Assembly: GCA_019752115.1 (NCBI GenBank)
Contig: JAIEMN010000002.1
Coordinates: forward strand, 1 to 64,000
Reading direction: 5' to 3'
Length of the DNA stretch: 64,000 bases
Origin: Gemmatimonadaceae bacterium
GTDB taxonomy: Bacteria > Gemmatimonadota > Gemmatimonadetes > Gemmatimonadales > Gemmatimonadaceae
Shown: piece by piece, positions 56,401 to 63,472 of the stretch
How positions within the stretch are numbered: position 1 is the first letter of the stretch
How the letters are laid out: every line of letters begins with the position of its first letter
Position numbers and translations under genes: made by a program
Notes under the pieces: model-generated
What the model was told of the DNA's origin: nothing
Database searches by the model: none
Seen by the model: only the letters and a program-made list of their open reading frames with translations

Positions 56401-56847
56401 GAAGCGGCGCGGAGCGATGCGGTGCGCATCGTGTGGGCGGACATCGGTCGGAAGTTACGCTCGCGGGTGCTGCTGCCCGGCGATCCCACGGTGCCGCTCA
56501 ACTCCTGCTATGTCGTGCGGGCGCCGCATCCCAACGACGCCTATGCGCTGCATGCGCTCCTGCGCTCCACGATCGCGTCGGCGTGGTTGGATGTGCTCGC
56601 CGAGCCAGCGCGTGGCGGGTTCCGCCGCTTTCTGGGGTGGACGGTCGCCGCGTTACCGGTGCCGCGGGATTGGGCGTCGGCTGTGCGCCTGCTCGCGCCG
56701 GCCGGTCGCGCGTTGTCGCGGGATGATCACCGGCAGCTCGAGGCGCAGACGAACGCCTTGCTCGATCTGGATGAGCTGGTGGCGCTCGCCTATGGGATTC
56801 CGGTCAACGAATTGCTTCCCCTGCTGGAGTGGTACGTGCATGCGTGA
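53479..56847 (+). CDS. Eco57I-type DNA adenine methylase, putative defence protein
   Basis: Encodes 1,122 residues from a GTG at 53479. The methylase core has GSFYTPPHLV (motif X, residues 362-371), DPACGSGAFL (motif I, 419-428, SAM binding) and VVGNPPW (motif IV, NPPW at 642-645), the gamma-class order of N6-adenine enzymes. LFLAFIEAKGWLNGQRDFL at about 224-242 is shared with Eco57I/PglX-like proteins. The C-terminus (LDLDELVALAYGI) is Type IIG-like, and residues about 700-1,050 may recognise the target. The N-terminal 200 residues show no nuclease motif I can identify. It overlaps the SNF2-type helicase gene by eight bases, so the pair is coupled. Confidence 0.85.
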   Translation: MLTIKTAASLLASADSLDTMLPIAHLLGFTGEVTRLRGAARRDLGIASYASQARLVPGSGAICCLLARLAPPAAVGPTYDARERTRLLAVQLVKRSPTRHWCVLAIDHDGHLLTLATVTDSPHGPRIAALRLDRRRVLDSDADTVRALAAVTDDDPLLRHARFTDILRRDALTHRFYRALEQSVTALGDSLSLADTPRRPGRPPASPLAMERRELALLAASRLLFLAFIEAKGWLNGQRDFLMQHALRVLEANGSLHEALLRPLFFGTLNTPRSRRAPVARAFGAVPFLNGGLFTPTPLEKRFTRYRFSNDALTGLVTGVLDRYRFTAREDSASWSEAAVDPEMLGRAFESLMAAEERRRSGSFYTPPHLVAQAVREALLSAIPELPTALLDDQPDVRPLPAALAARLRPQLEALRVLDPACGSGAFLVHVLERIDAALAACGDVREAHVRRREVLTRSVFGVDRQPMAVWLCELRLWLSVVIECAEPDVARLAPLPNLDHHIRVGDSLAGGAFDFAPPSPARLTALRARYVRASGARKATLASELDREERQRALAELDRRRSAVYAEREALLLSLRGRDLFGERRRASAADRAQLALLRLSVRALALQRRALALGGALPFRYAAMFADVAARGGFTLVVGNPPWVRPHAMPVAERVWLRQEFRTMRDATWRDGARGAGAGAGFAGQADLAVAFIERAVQLLAPNGTLALLVPAKLWRTLSGGGVRRLLLRDAQLRALHDWSDAPAQFDAATYPSLVVATRRAPVERLALAEWAAAPSEGSAVLTTTTGSAQEMTIRISITRTHTTRFSTSAPALSLGGEAGAPWVLLPAPAQAAFETLRRTGVPLAQSVMGRPLLGVKCGYNAAFLVRAVEHDDDTATVMTDDPARPRQGVIERTLLRPVLRGEEVGHWFLDHEVTTSGSAQTLRIIWTHNSAGEVLRTLPPATARWMAQWKPGLSSRSDIRHRQPWWTLFRTEAARSDAVRIVWADIGRKLRSRVLLPGDPTVPLNSCYVVRAPHPNDAYALHALLRSTIASAWLDVLAEPARGGFRRFLGWTVAALPVPRDWASAVRLLAPAGRALSRDDHRQLEAQTNALLDLDELVALAYGIPVNELLPLLEWYVHA

Positions 56848-59200
56848 GGATCCTGGGATGACATCGCCGAGCCGCGCGGCTGAGGATGCGGTGCCCCCCG
56901 CGCCGCGTTCGTCGCGCGTGGCGCAGCGGCGGCTCGAGCTGGTGCGTGCCTACGTCGCGCAGAGTGTGTTGCCGCCACTTCCCTCGCCGACGTTGGGCGA
57001 GGTGGTGCTGGCCCCGCATCAGCGGGAGGCAGCGGCGCGACTGCTGCGCATACTGGCGCGACATGGCGGGGCGTTGCTCGCCGATGATGTGGGGTTGGGC
57101 AAGACGTACGTGGGGCTGGCCGTGGCGCGGGAGTACGAGCGGTGCATGGTGATTGCGCCAGCGGCGCTGTTGCCGATGTGGGCGGCGGCGGTGCGGCGCA
57201 CGCACACCACGGGAGCCGCGCTCGTGTCGCTGCATGCCTTTTCGCGTGGCGATGGGCCTGCGCTCGATACGGGCGCGCGACGACTGGTGATCATCGACGA
57301 GGCGCATCATCTGCGGAATCCCGCCACGCAGCGATACCAACGGGTGTCAGCAGCGATTGCCGGCGCGGATGTGCTGTTGCTGTCGGCGACGCCCGTGCAC
57401 AATCGCGAGGGCGATGTCCGGGCGATGCTGGCGCTCTTTGCCGGAAGTCGGCCGAACCTACTGGAGGCGGGGCGGCGTGCGGAGCTGATCGTGCGCCGAG
57501 ACGCGGCCATGGTGGGCGGGGCATCGAGTGCCGTCGCGGGGAGCCGGCCGGCGGTGCGGTGGCATCGGGCGCATCGGGTACCGATGGATCGCGCGATTCT
57601 GGAGCGGATCATGGCGTTGCCGGCGCCGTTGCCGGCCAAGGACGGGGCGGAGGCCGGGGCGCTCATCCGCATGGGGTTGCTGCGCGCCTGGTGTTCGAGC
57701 GAGGCGGCGTTGCTCGATGCGGTGCGCAGGCGGCGGTTGCGCGGCGCGGTGTTGCGCGATGCGTTGGAGGTGGGGCGCCATCCGACGCAGGCGGAGCTGC
57801 GATCGTGGGCCGTCTCGGAGGGCGACGTGCAGCTCGGATTCGCCGAGCTGTTGGCGTCGGGGCCGGTGGAGCATGGGCCGTTGCTCGCCGTTTTGGACCG
57901 TCACCTGGCGGCGCTGGAAGCGCTTTCCGATGCGCTGCGGAGCGCCGGTGGTAGTGACGCGGAGCGGGCGGCGTGGTTGAGGCGCGTAGTGGCGGCGCAT
58001 CCGGGGGTGCCGGTAGTGGCGTTCTCGCAGTACGCGCGCACGGTGGAGGCGATGTACCGGGCGCTCCGCGATATCGCTGGCGTCGGGATGCTGACCGGTG
58101 CGCGTGCGCGGATTGCCAGCGGCCCGATCGGCCGGCAGGAGGCGTTGCAGCGATTCGCGCCGAGGGCGCATGAACGTCCGCCACCGCCGTCGCATGCGGC
58201 GATCCGTGTGCTGCTGACGACGGATCTGTTAGCCGAGGGGGTGAACCTGCAGGATGCGGGCGTCGTGGTGCATTGCGATGCGCCGTGGACCGCGGCGTTG
58301 CGTGATCAGCGAGTGGGGCGCGCGGTGCGCATGGGCTCACCGTGGGGGGTGGTGCACGTCTATCGGCTGGCGCCGTCGCTCGAGGTCGAGGGGGCGTTGC
58401 GATGGGAGGCGCGGGTGGTGCGCAAGGCGGCGATTGGTGCGCGGGTGGTGGGGCGCGCCGGGAGATCGCGGAGTGTGGTGGAAGTGCGCAGTGCACTGCT
58501 GGCGCAGTTTGCCGAGTGGGCCCGTGCATCGGACGCGGTGGATGTCCCGGATGCGGCGTCGCTACGGGTGGCGGTGCAGCGCGTGCGGGCCTTGCCCGTG
58601 GTGGGTGGTGTGCGACCGGTGGTGGCGGCGCTGATCGCGGGCGGCGCATCGCGCGCGGCGAGCGGCGTGATGGCCGCCTGGTTGGTGGATGGCGGATGGC
58701 GCGTCAGTGGGCGCGATGCGCGGGTGATGGCGTTCGTGGCGGCGGCGAGTGCGGGGCCGGTGGCGCCGGCGCAGGTGTCGAGTGCGGCGAAGCGCGCGTG
58801 GCTGCGCGGGGTGTGGCGCGCCGAAGCGCGGTGGCGTGGGCGCGCGGCGGCGCGGGTGATTGCGGGGGAGGATCCCGGGGCACTGAGTGCGGTGCAGCGG
58901 AGCGCGTCGGCGCAGCTCGCGTGGGTGGCGCGGGGGCTGTCGGTTGCGGAGCGGGTGCGACTGGCGCCGTTCTTCGTGCGGGCACAGCGAGCGGTGGCGA
59001 TGGCGCGCTCGCCGGTGGCGGAGCGGGCGTTGCGCGGGTGGCTCGCCCAGGGGAATGCGCCGGTCGGCGACTGGATGGCGCGGGCGCCGGCAGCTGAGGA
59101 GCGGGTGTCGACACCGGAGACGGAGGGCGCGTCGGGCGGGCGCGTGCGGTATGTGCTCCTCCTGGTGGCGTGCGCTGCGTTTCGCGAACGGCGCGTGTAG
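56840..59200 (+). CDS. SNF2/DEAH-type helicase, partner of the methylase
   Basis: Encodes 786 residues from the ATG at 56840; 56858 is an alternative. Walker A is DDVGLGKT (82-89), motif II DEAH (153-156), motif III SATP (182-185), motif V LLTTDLLAEGVNL (about 458-470), and motif VI QRVGRAVRMGS (490-500, SNF2-like). The C-terminal 250 residues are Ala/Arg-rich and unlike any domain I know. DNA translocase activity is expected. Similar SNF2 helicase and methylase pairs occur in DISARM (DrmD with DrmMI), but no drmA, drmB, drmC or drmE lies here. Third codon positions are visibly G-rich compared with the C-rich neighbouring genes. Confidence 0.85.
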   Translation: MREDPGMTSPSRAAEDAVPPAPRSSRVAQRRLELVRAYVAQSVLPPLPSPTLGEVVLAPHQREAAARLLRILARHGGALLADDVGLGKTYVGLAVAREYERCMVIAPAALLPMWAAAVRRTHTTGAALVSLHAFSRGDGPALDTGARRLVIIDEAHHLRNPATQRYQRVSAAIAGADVLLLSATPVHNREGDVRAMLALFAGSRPNLLEAGRRAELIVRRDAAMVGGASSAVAGSRPAVRWHRAHRVPMDRAILERIMALPAPLPAKDGAEAGALIRMGLLRAWCSSEAALLDAVRRRRLRGAVLRDALEVGRHPTQAELRSWAVSEGDVQLGFAELLASGPVEHGPLLAVLDRHLAALEALSDALRSAGGSDAERAAWLRRVVAAHPGVPVVAFSQYARTVEAMYRALRDIAGVGMLTGARARIASGPIGRQEALQRFAPRAHERPPPPSHAAIRVLLTTDLLAEGVNLQDAGVVVHCDAPWTAALRDQRVGRAVRMGSPWGVVHVYRLAPSLEVEGALRWEARVVRKAAIGARVVGRAGRSRSVVEVRSALLAQFAEWARASDAVDVPDAASLRVAVQRVRALPVVGGVRPVVAALIAGGASRAASGVMAAWLVDGGWRVSGRDARVMAFVAAASAGPVAPAQVSSAAKRAWLRGVWRAEARWRGRAAARVIAGEDPGALSAVQRSASAQLAWVARGLSVAERVRLAPFFVRAQRAVAMARSPVAERALRGWLAQGNAPVGDWMARAPAAEERVSTPETEGASGGRVRYVLLLVACAAFRERRV

Positions 59201-59212
59201 ACTTCGCGCACC

Positions 59213-59860
59213 ATGACCACGCGCCACGCTCTGCTCTTCGATCTTGATGGGACGCTGATCGATTCCATCGGCCTCCTGCTCGAGTGCATGGAGTTTGCGT
59301 TTGCAACGCGCGAGCGGCGGCCGACGACGGCGCAGTGGGTGGCGGGGATCGGAACGCCGCTGCGCACGCAGTTGGCGGAGTGGTGCGACACCGAGGCCGA
59401 TGTGGATGCCATGGTGACGCGCTACCGCGAGTACCAGGATCTCCATCTCGAGCGGCTCACGACGGCCTTTGCCGGGGTGCCCGAGATGCTGGCGTGGGCG
59501 CGCGCGGAGGGGCACCCGACGGCGATCGTGACCAGCAAGGGGCGCGGCATGACGGATCGATCCTTACGGCATGTGGGGCTGCTGGGCGCGTTCGATGCGA
59601 TCGTGACGTATGAGGAGACGGCACGCCATAAGCCCCTGCCCGATCCGGTGTGGCTGGCGTGTGAGCGGCTCGGGGTGCCGCCGGCGCGGGCGCTGTTTGT
59701 CGGCGATTCGCCGCACGACATGCATGCCGGCCGGTCGGCCGGGAGCCGGACCGGGGCGGCGCTGTGGGGGCCGTTCACCCGGGACGAGTTGGCGCCGGCG
59801 CACCCCGATTTCTGGATGGGCAGCATGACCGAATTGCCGCAGGTCGTGGCGCAACTGTAA
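59213..59860 (+). CDS. HAD hydrolase, phosphoglycolate phosphatase-like
   Basis: Encodes 215 residues from the ATG at 59213. HAD motif I is LLFDLDGTLIDS (nucleophile first Asp), motif II AIVTSKG (Thr/Ser), and motif III/IV HKPLPDPVWL with FVGDSPHDMHAG (Lys and the acidic pair). The cap domain is of the alpha-helical C1 type, in line with Gph/PpaX-type enzymes that remove phosphate from 2-phosphoglycolate or pyrophosphate. The start follows the helicase stop by only 12 bases; nevertheless it is probably a housekeeping gene rather than part of the defence pair. Confidence 0.87.
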   Translation: MTTRHALLFDLDGTLIDSIGLLLECMEFAFATRERRPTTAQWVAGIGTPLRTQLAEWCDTEADVDAMVTRYREYQDLHLERLTTAFAGVPEMLAWARAEGHPTAIVTSKGRGMTDRSLRHVGLLGAFDAIVTYEETARHKPLPDPVWLACERLGVPPARALFVGDSPHDMHAGRSAGSRTGAALWGPFTRDELAPAHPDFWMGSMTELPQVVAQL

Positions 59861-59929
59861 GTCGCACGGGGGTTCAAACCCTCCCGGGGCTCACGGTATC
59901 CAATCCCGTGCCAAGTTTCCGGAGCCCTT

Positions 59930-60502
59930 TTGCTCGCCCTGCGTGTGACTGACCCCACCCTCGAACTCGCCGCCACCGACACGGGCCTGCCCGTGCCGAG
60001 TGACGTGACCGCCGCCGCCCGCGGCGATCGCGCGGCGTTCGAGCGGGTGTACCGGGCGCATGTGGACCGCGTCTACAGCCTCGGCGTGCGCATGCTGGGG
60101 GACCGGGTGCTGGCCGACGAGGTCACGCAGGACGTGTTCGTGCGGGTCTGGCAGAAGCTGCCCGGTTTCCGCGGCGAGTCGGCGTTCAGCACGTGGCTGC
60201 ATCGCGTGGCGGTGAACGTGATTCTGTCGCGCCGGAAGACGGCCGGCGTGCAGGCGGGGCGCCTGGCCGATGACGGGGCGCTCGACGATGCGCCGAGTCG
60301 CCCGCTCGCGGTGGGCGACCGGCTCGATCTCGAGCAGGCGATCGCCGGGCTGCCGAACGGGGCCCGCAGGGTGTTCGTGCTCCACGACGTCGAAGGTTTT
60401 ACCCACGAAGAGATTGGTGAGCAGCTCGGCATTACGCCGGGCGGCAGCAAGGCCCAGCTCCACCGCGCCCGCATGCTGTTGCGGGCCGCGCTTACGCGAT
60501 GA
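59930..60502 (+). CDS. ECF-type RNA polymerase sigma factor
   Basis: Encodes 190 residues from a TTG at 59930, with GGAG at 59921-59924 as ribosome-binding site; a GTG at 59945 is an alternative. Sigma region 2 is seen in RGDRAAFERVYRAHVDRVYSL and ADEVTQDVFVRVWQKLP, and region 4 in LEQAIAGLPNGARRVFVL and EGFTHEEIGEQLGITPGGSKAQL. It directs RNA polymerase to stress promoters. The anti-sigma gene starts seven bases after its stop. The autoregulatory promoter could not be identified by eye. Confidence 0.92.
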   Translation: MLALRVTDPTLELAATDTGLPVPSDVTAAARGDRAAFERVYRAHVDRVYSLGVRMLGDRVLADEVTQDVFVRVWQKLPGFRGESAFSTWLHRVAVNVILSRRKTAGVQAGRLADDGALDDAPSRPLAVGDRLDLEQAIAGLPNGARRVFVLHDVEGFTHEEIGEQLGITPGGSKAQLHRARMLLRAALTR

Positions 60503-60509
60503 AGGACCG

Positions 60510-61304
60510 ATGACCGACGCCCTACCGACCAACCCGACCGCTCCCGACTGCGCGCGCTTCGAGGCGCAACTTGGCGCCTGGCTCGAGCAGGAGCTGAGCC
60601 CGAGCGAACAGGCGTTCATGACCGCGCATCGAGCGCAGTGCACCGCCTGCGATGCGCTGACGCGCGACCTCGAGCAGATCGTGGCCGACGCCGGCGCGTT
60701 GCCAGCGCTGTCACCGCCCCGTGATCTGTGGGCGGGCATCGCGGAGCGCCTCGAAACCGAGGTCGTTCCCCTGCCCACCGCCGCTCGGCGCGCGCCTGGT
60801 GTTGCTCACTGGTCCGTGCGACGGCTCGGTGCAGCGGCCGCAGCGCTCATGGCGATCACCGCCGGCGTGACCTGGCAGTTCGCCACGCGCGCCGGCGGCG
60901 ATGGCGTTCAGACGGACAGCGCGCGCGTGGCCACCGCGGCCCCCGTCACGCCGCAGCAGCCGCAGACGCCCGACAGCTCGCTGGTGGTGCCGAAAGCCGA
61001 GCTGGTAGTGGGCCGGCCGGAGGCGGTCGCGACGACGGTGGCGAACAGTGCCGTGCCGGTGGCCCCTGGCGTGACATACGAGCGCGAGATCGTCGCCCTC
61101 CGCCGCATCGTGAACGAGCGGTTCACTGAGCTGGACAGCACGACCGTGAGCGAGCTCCGCCGCAATCTTCAGATCATTGATCAGGCCATCGCGGACAGCC
61201 GCAAGGCGCTCGCGAAGGACCCGCGCAGTGCGTTCGTCGCGCAGCAGCTCGATCGCGCCCTCGAGGCCAAGCTGGAGCTGATGCGCAAGGTGGCGCTGCT
61301 ATGA
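60510..61304 (+). CDS. Zinc-finger anti-sigma factor (single-pass membrane)
   Basis: Encodes 264 residues from the ATG at 60510, with AAGGA upstream. The N-terminal anti-sigma zinc domain is CARFEAQLGAWLEQELSPSE with HRAQCTAC (H-x3-C-x2-C). One helix, LGAAAAALMAITAGVTWQF, spans the membrane near residue 115, and a periplasmic helical domain follows (EIVALRRIVNERFTELDS). It likely holds the ECF sigma inactive until an envelope signal. The DUF4097 gene begins within its stop codon (ATGA), so translation is coupled. Confidence 0.85.
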   Translation: MTDALPTNPTAPDCARFEAQLGAWLEQELSPSEQAFMTAHRAQCTACDALTRDLEQIVADAGALPALSPPRDLWAGIAERLETEVVPLPTAARRAPGVAHWSVRRLGAAAAALMAITAGVTWQFATRAGGDGVQTDSARVATAAPVTPQQPQTPDSSLVVPKAELVVGRPEAVATTVANSAVPVAPGVTYEREIVALRRIVNERFTELDSTTVSELRRNLQIIDQAIADSRKALAKDPRSAFVAQQLDRALEAKLELMRKVALL

Positions 61305-62227
61305 CCCCCGCCGTGACCCGTCGTCCAGCTCCCGCCGTCCAGCGTCCGCTGTTCAGCTTCCGCGGTCTGCTGTTCCTCTCAGCACTCGCCGCGTCGAGCC
61401 TCCACGCCCAGGATTCGACCCTCCGCCTCCCCGACAACGCCGTCGTTGACGTCACGCTGCGCACCGGTCGCCTGATCGTGCGCGGCACCGACCGCAGCAC
61501 CGGCAGCGTGCGCGGCGGCGGTCGCAACTACCAGCTCCGTCCGAGCGGGGTTGGCATCGTCGTGAATGAACGCACCCGCGATCGCGACGATGACGGTCCG
61601 CTCGAGCTCGATCTCCCGCGCAACGTGCGGCTGGTCGTCAACACCTCGTCGGCCGATGTGGACCTGCGCGACTTGCGCGGCGATGTCGACATCAAGACAG
61701 TGAGTGGCGATCTCGTGGCCGACAATCTCTCCGGCCGCCTGCGCGTTGACACGTTCAGCGGCGATGTGGATGTCGTCGGCTCGGTGACCGGGGTACGTGT
61801 CAGCACGATCAGCGGGGACGTGCATCTGCGCGGCGTACGCGGCGACGTCGAACTCAAGACCACCAGCGGCACCCTGCGCGTTGACGGTGATCGCATCACC
61901 AGCGTCACCGCCGAAAGTATCAGTGGCGACGTCACGGTCGACGGCGGGCTGGCCGATGACGCCCGCGTCCAGGCCACCTCACACTCCGGCGACATCACGC
62001 TCCGCCTGCCGGGTGGCGCGCGCGCCGCGCTCGACTTCACCACGATCAGCGGCGAACTCGACGCCGGCGGGCCGCTCACGCTGATGCCCGGTGAGGTCGG
62101 CGGTTCCCGCAGCCGGCGCGCCACTCGGCACTATGAAATCGGCAACGGCTCCACCCCCGCGACGCTGCGGCTCGACCTCTCAACTTCCAGCGGTGACGTG
62201 CGCCTCGTGCGCGGCATCCGCTCCTGA
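61301..62227 (+). CDS. DUF4097 beta-repeat protein (DUF4097-1)
   Basis: Encodes 308 residues starting at 61301, overlapping the anti-sigma stop. A signal peptide ends ASSLHAQ. The rest is a DUF4097 (DUF4098-like) right-handed beta-helix: repeats of the type SGDVDVVGSVTGVRVSTISG, each with the VxTISGDVxL spacing (V.L..TSGTLRVDG, ITSVTAESISGDVTVDGGL). These repetitive adhesin-like proteins are often under ECF control. The coding bases 61323-61364 hold three copies of a 14-bp word shared with the intergenic palindromes. The protein is probably periplasmic or outer-leaflet. Confidence 0.8.
   Translation: MTPAVTRRPAPAVQRPLFSFRGLLFLSALAASSLHAQDSTLRLPDNAVVDVTLRTGRLIVRGTDRSTGSVRGGGRNYQLRPSGVGIVVNERTRDRDDDGPLELDLPRNVRLVVNTSSADVDLRDLRGDVDIKTVSGDLVADNLSGRLRVDTFSGDVDVVGSVTGVRVSTISGDVHLRGVRGDVELKTTSGTLRVDGDRITSVTAESISGDVTVDGGLADDARVQATSHSGDITLRLPGGARAALDFTTISGELDAGGPLTLMPGEVGGSRSRRATRHYEIGNGSTPATLRLDLSTSSGDVRLVRGIRS
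61323..61364 (+). repeat. Three 14-bp word units inside a coding region (family 1)
   Basis: GTCCAGCTCCCGCC (61323-61336), GTCCAGCGTCCGCT (61337-61350) and GTTCAGCTTCCGCG (61351-61364) are tandem variants of the word GTCCAGCTTCCGCC found in the right arm of copy A. They encode the residues around RPAPAVQRPLFSF at the signal peptide's basic end. Confidence 0.7.
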
Positions 62228-62253
62228 TTCTTCGCTTTCCTCCGAGCCTTCCC

Positions 62254-63057
62254 ATGCGCTCCCGCCTGCTTTCCGCCGCCTTCGCGGCACTCACCATCGG
62301 CGTGGCCGTCTCCGCGCCGGCCCGTGCTCAGGACTCGCGTCGCGACAACGCCTTTACCTGGTCCGGCAGCATTCCGTCGGGGCGCACCATCGCCATCAAG
62401 AACGTGAACGGCGGCGTCGATGTCACGCGCAGCACCAGCGGCCGCGTGGAGGTCACCGCCGAAAAGCGATGGCGCAAGGGCAACCCCGAGATGGTACGCA
62501 TCGAACCGAAGAAGTTCGGTGATGATGTCGTGATCTGCGCGCTCTTCAACGAAGGCGCGACGTGCGAAGAAGACGGGATCCACAACGAACGACGCATGCG
62601 CTGGAACGAGAACAACGATGTGTCGGTGCACTTCCAGGTGCGCGTCCCCGATGGCGTACGCGTCGACCTCAACACGGTGAACGGCGCGATCGAAGTGCGT
62701 GACGTCACCACCGAAGTGCGCGCCCAGACCGTGAACGGCGGCATCACCGCCCGCAGCGCCGGCGGCCCCGTTCGCGCCCGCACCACCAACGGCAGCATCA
62801 CCGTCGCCATGGGCTCACTCGGCCGCGCCGAGGATCTCGACTACCAGACGGTGAACGGCTCCATCACGCTCGAACTCCCGTCCAACTTCGGCGCCGAACT
62901 CGAACTGGGCACGGTGAACGGTCGCGTGAGCACCGACTTCCCCATCACGATCAGTGGGACGCTCTCACCGCGGCGGCTGCGGGGGACGATTGGGGATGGT
63001 CGGACACGGCTGCGGGCGAGCACGGTGAACGGGTCGGTTTCGCTGCGAAAGAACTAG
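62254..63057 (+). CDS. DUF4097 beta-repeat protein (DUF4097-2)
   Basis: Encodes 267 residues with a signal peptide ending APARAQ. The beta-helical repeats are of the TVNGGITARSAG and TTNGSITVAMGSL type, with the Asn-Gly turn in place of Ser-Gly (for example VNGAIEVRDV, VNGSITLELP, TVNGRVSTDFP). It has two unusual Cys-containing segments (VVICALF, EGATCEED) that could form a disulfide. It follows the first DUF4097 gene by 26 bp and is likely part of the same ECF operon. Both could act as sensors or targets of envelope stress; the function is not known. Confidence 0.82.
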   Translation: MRSRLLSAAFAALTIGVAVSAPARAQDSRRDNAFTWSGSIPSGRTIAIKNVNGGVDVTRSTSGRVEVTAEKRWRKGNPEMVRIEPKKFGDDVVICALFNEGATCEEDGIHNERRMRWNENNDVSVHFQVRVPDGVRVDLNTVNGAIEVRDVTTEVRAQTVNGGITARSAGGPVRARTTNGSITVAMGSLGRAEDLDYQTVNGSITLELPSNFGAELELGTVNGRVSTDFPITISGTLSPRRLRGTIGDGRTRLRASTVNGSVSLRKN

Positions 63058-63073
63058 GGCGCCTTCGGCGCCC
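63057..63073. terminator. UUCG-tetraloop hairpin between convergent genes
   Basis: GGGCGCC (63057-63063) and GGCGCCC (63067-63073) form a stem closed by C-TTCG-G, the extra-stable UUCG tetraloop. It begins in the last base of the DUF4097 stop and ends next to the pterin-dehydratase stop. Two-way terminator likely. Confidence 0.7.
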
Positions 63074-63364
63074 CTACGATGCCGCCAGGGCTTCAATCGC
63101 CGACGCGAGCAGAAAGTCCTTCGCCGTAATCCCGCCCGCATCATGCGTACTGCACGCGAACTGCACGCGCGTGTACCGGATGTCGATATCGGGATGATGC
63201 TGCTGCGCCTCGGCCACCTCGGCCACGCGCGCGATGAAGGCGATCCCCGCCGGGAACGTGGCGAAGTGGTAGGTCTTCGCGATCGCGTCCCCTTTGCGCG
63301 CCCAGCCGGGCAGTGCGCTCAGGTTGCGGTGCACTTCGATATCCGAGAGCCGTGCGTCGGTCAT
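63074..63364 (-). CDS. phhB: Pterin-4a-carbinolamine dehydratase
   Basis: Encodes 96 residues, the normal family length. It has LPGWARKGDAIAKTYHFATFPAGIAFI at the N-terminus and the active-site EAQQHHPDIDIRYTRVQFACSTHDAGGITAKD, where the HHP and the later H are the catalytic histidines. It dehydrates 4a-hydroxytetrahydrobiopterin in the recycling of the aromatic-amino-acid hydroxylase cofactor; it can also serve as a chaperone for that enzyme. No phenylalanine hydroxylase gene is in the window. The start is the ATG at 63364, and the upstream strand holds the radical SAM gene. Confidence 0.92.
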   Translation of the reverse strand: MTDARLSDIEVHRNLSALPGWARKGDAIAKTYHFATFPAGIAFIARVAEVAEAQQHHPDIDIRYTRVQFACSTHDAGGITAKDFLLASAIEALAAS

Positions 63365-63389
63365 GGAGAGAGACTACCCCACTCGGAAC

Positions 63390-63438
63390 CCAACCCGTAA
63401 CCCCCAACCAAAAACCCGAAACCCAGAACTGATCAGTT
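63390..63438. repeat. Solo arm of the family 2 word-repeat
   Basis: ACCC/AACCC words run 63390-63425 and end in AACTGATCAGTT, a perfect palindrome (63427-63438). ACCAAAAACCCG and GAACTGATC match the copy at 12355-12436, but no complementary right arm follows. Confidence 0.6.
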
Positions 63439-63466
63439 TGCACTTTCGGTATATATTCGGTACCAT
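63438..63466 (+). promoter_or_regulatory. Candidate promoter of the radical SAM gene
   Basis: TTGCAC (63438-63443), a 17-base gap, and TACCAT (63461-63466) precede the ATG by six bases, so the mRNA could be leaderless. The -35 overlaps the end of the solo repeat arm. Assignment is by spacing and similarity only. Confidence 0.35.
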
Positions 63467-63472
63467 CCAAGT

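Noticed and set aside
59868-59900. T-arm-like GGTTCAAACC before the sigma gene, possible tRNA fragment or att site
   Set aside because: No acceptor, D or anticodon arm can be drawn around it; could be chance.
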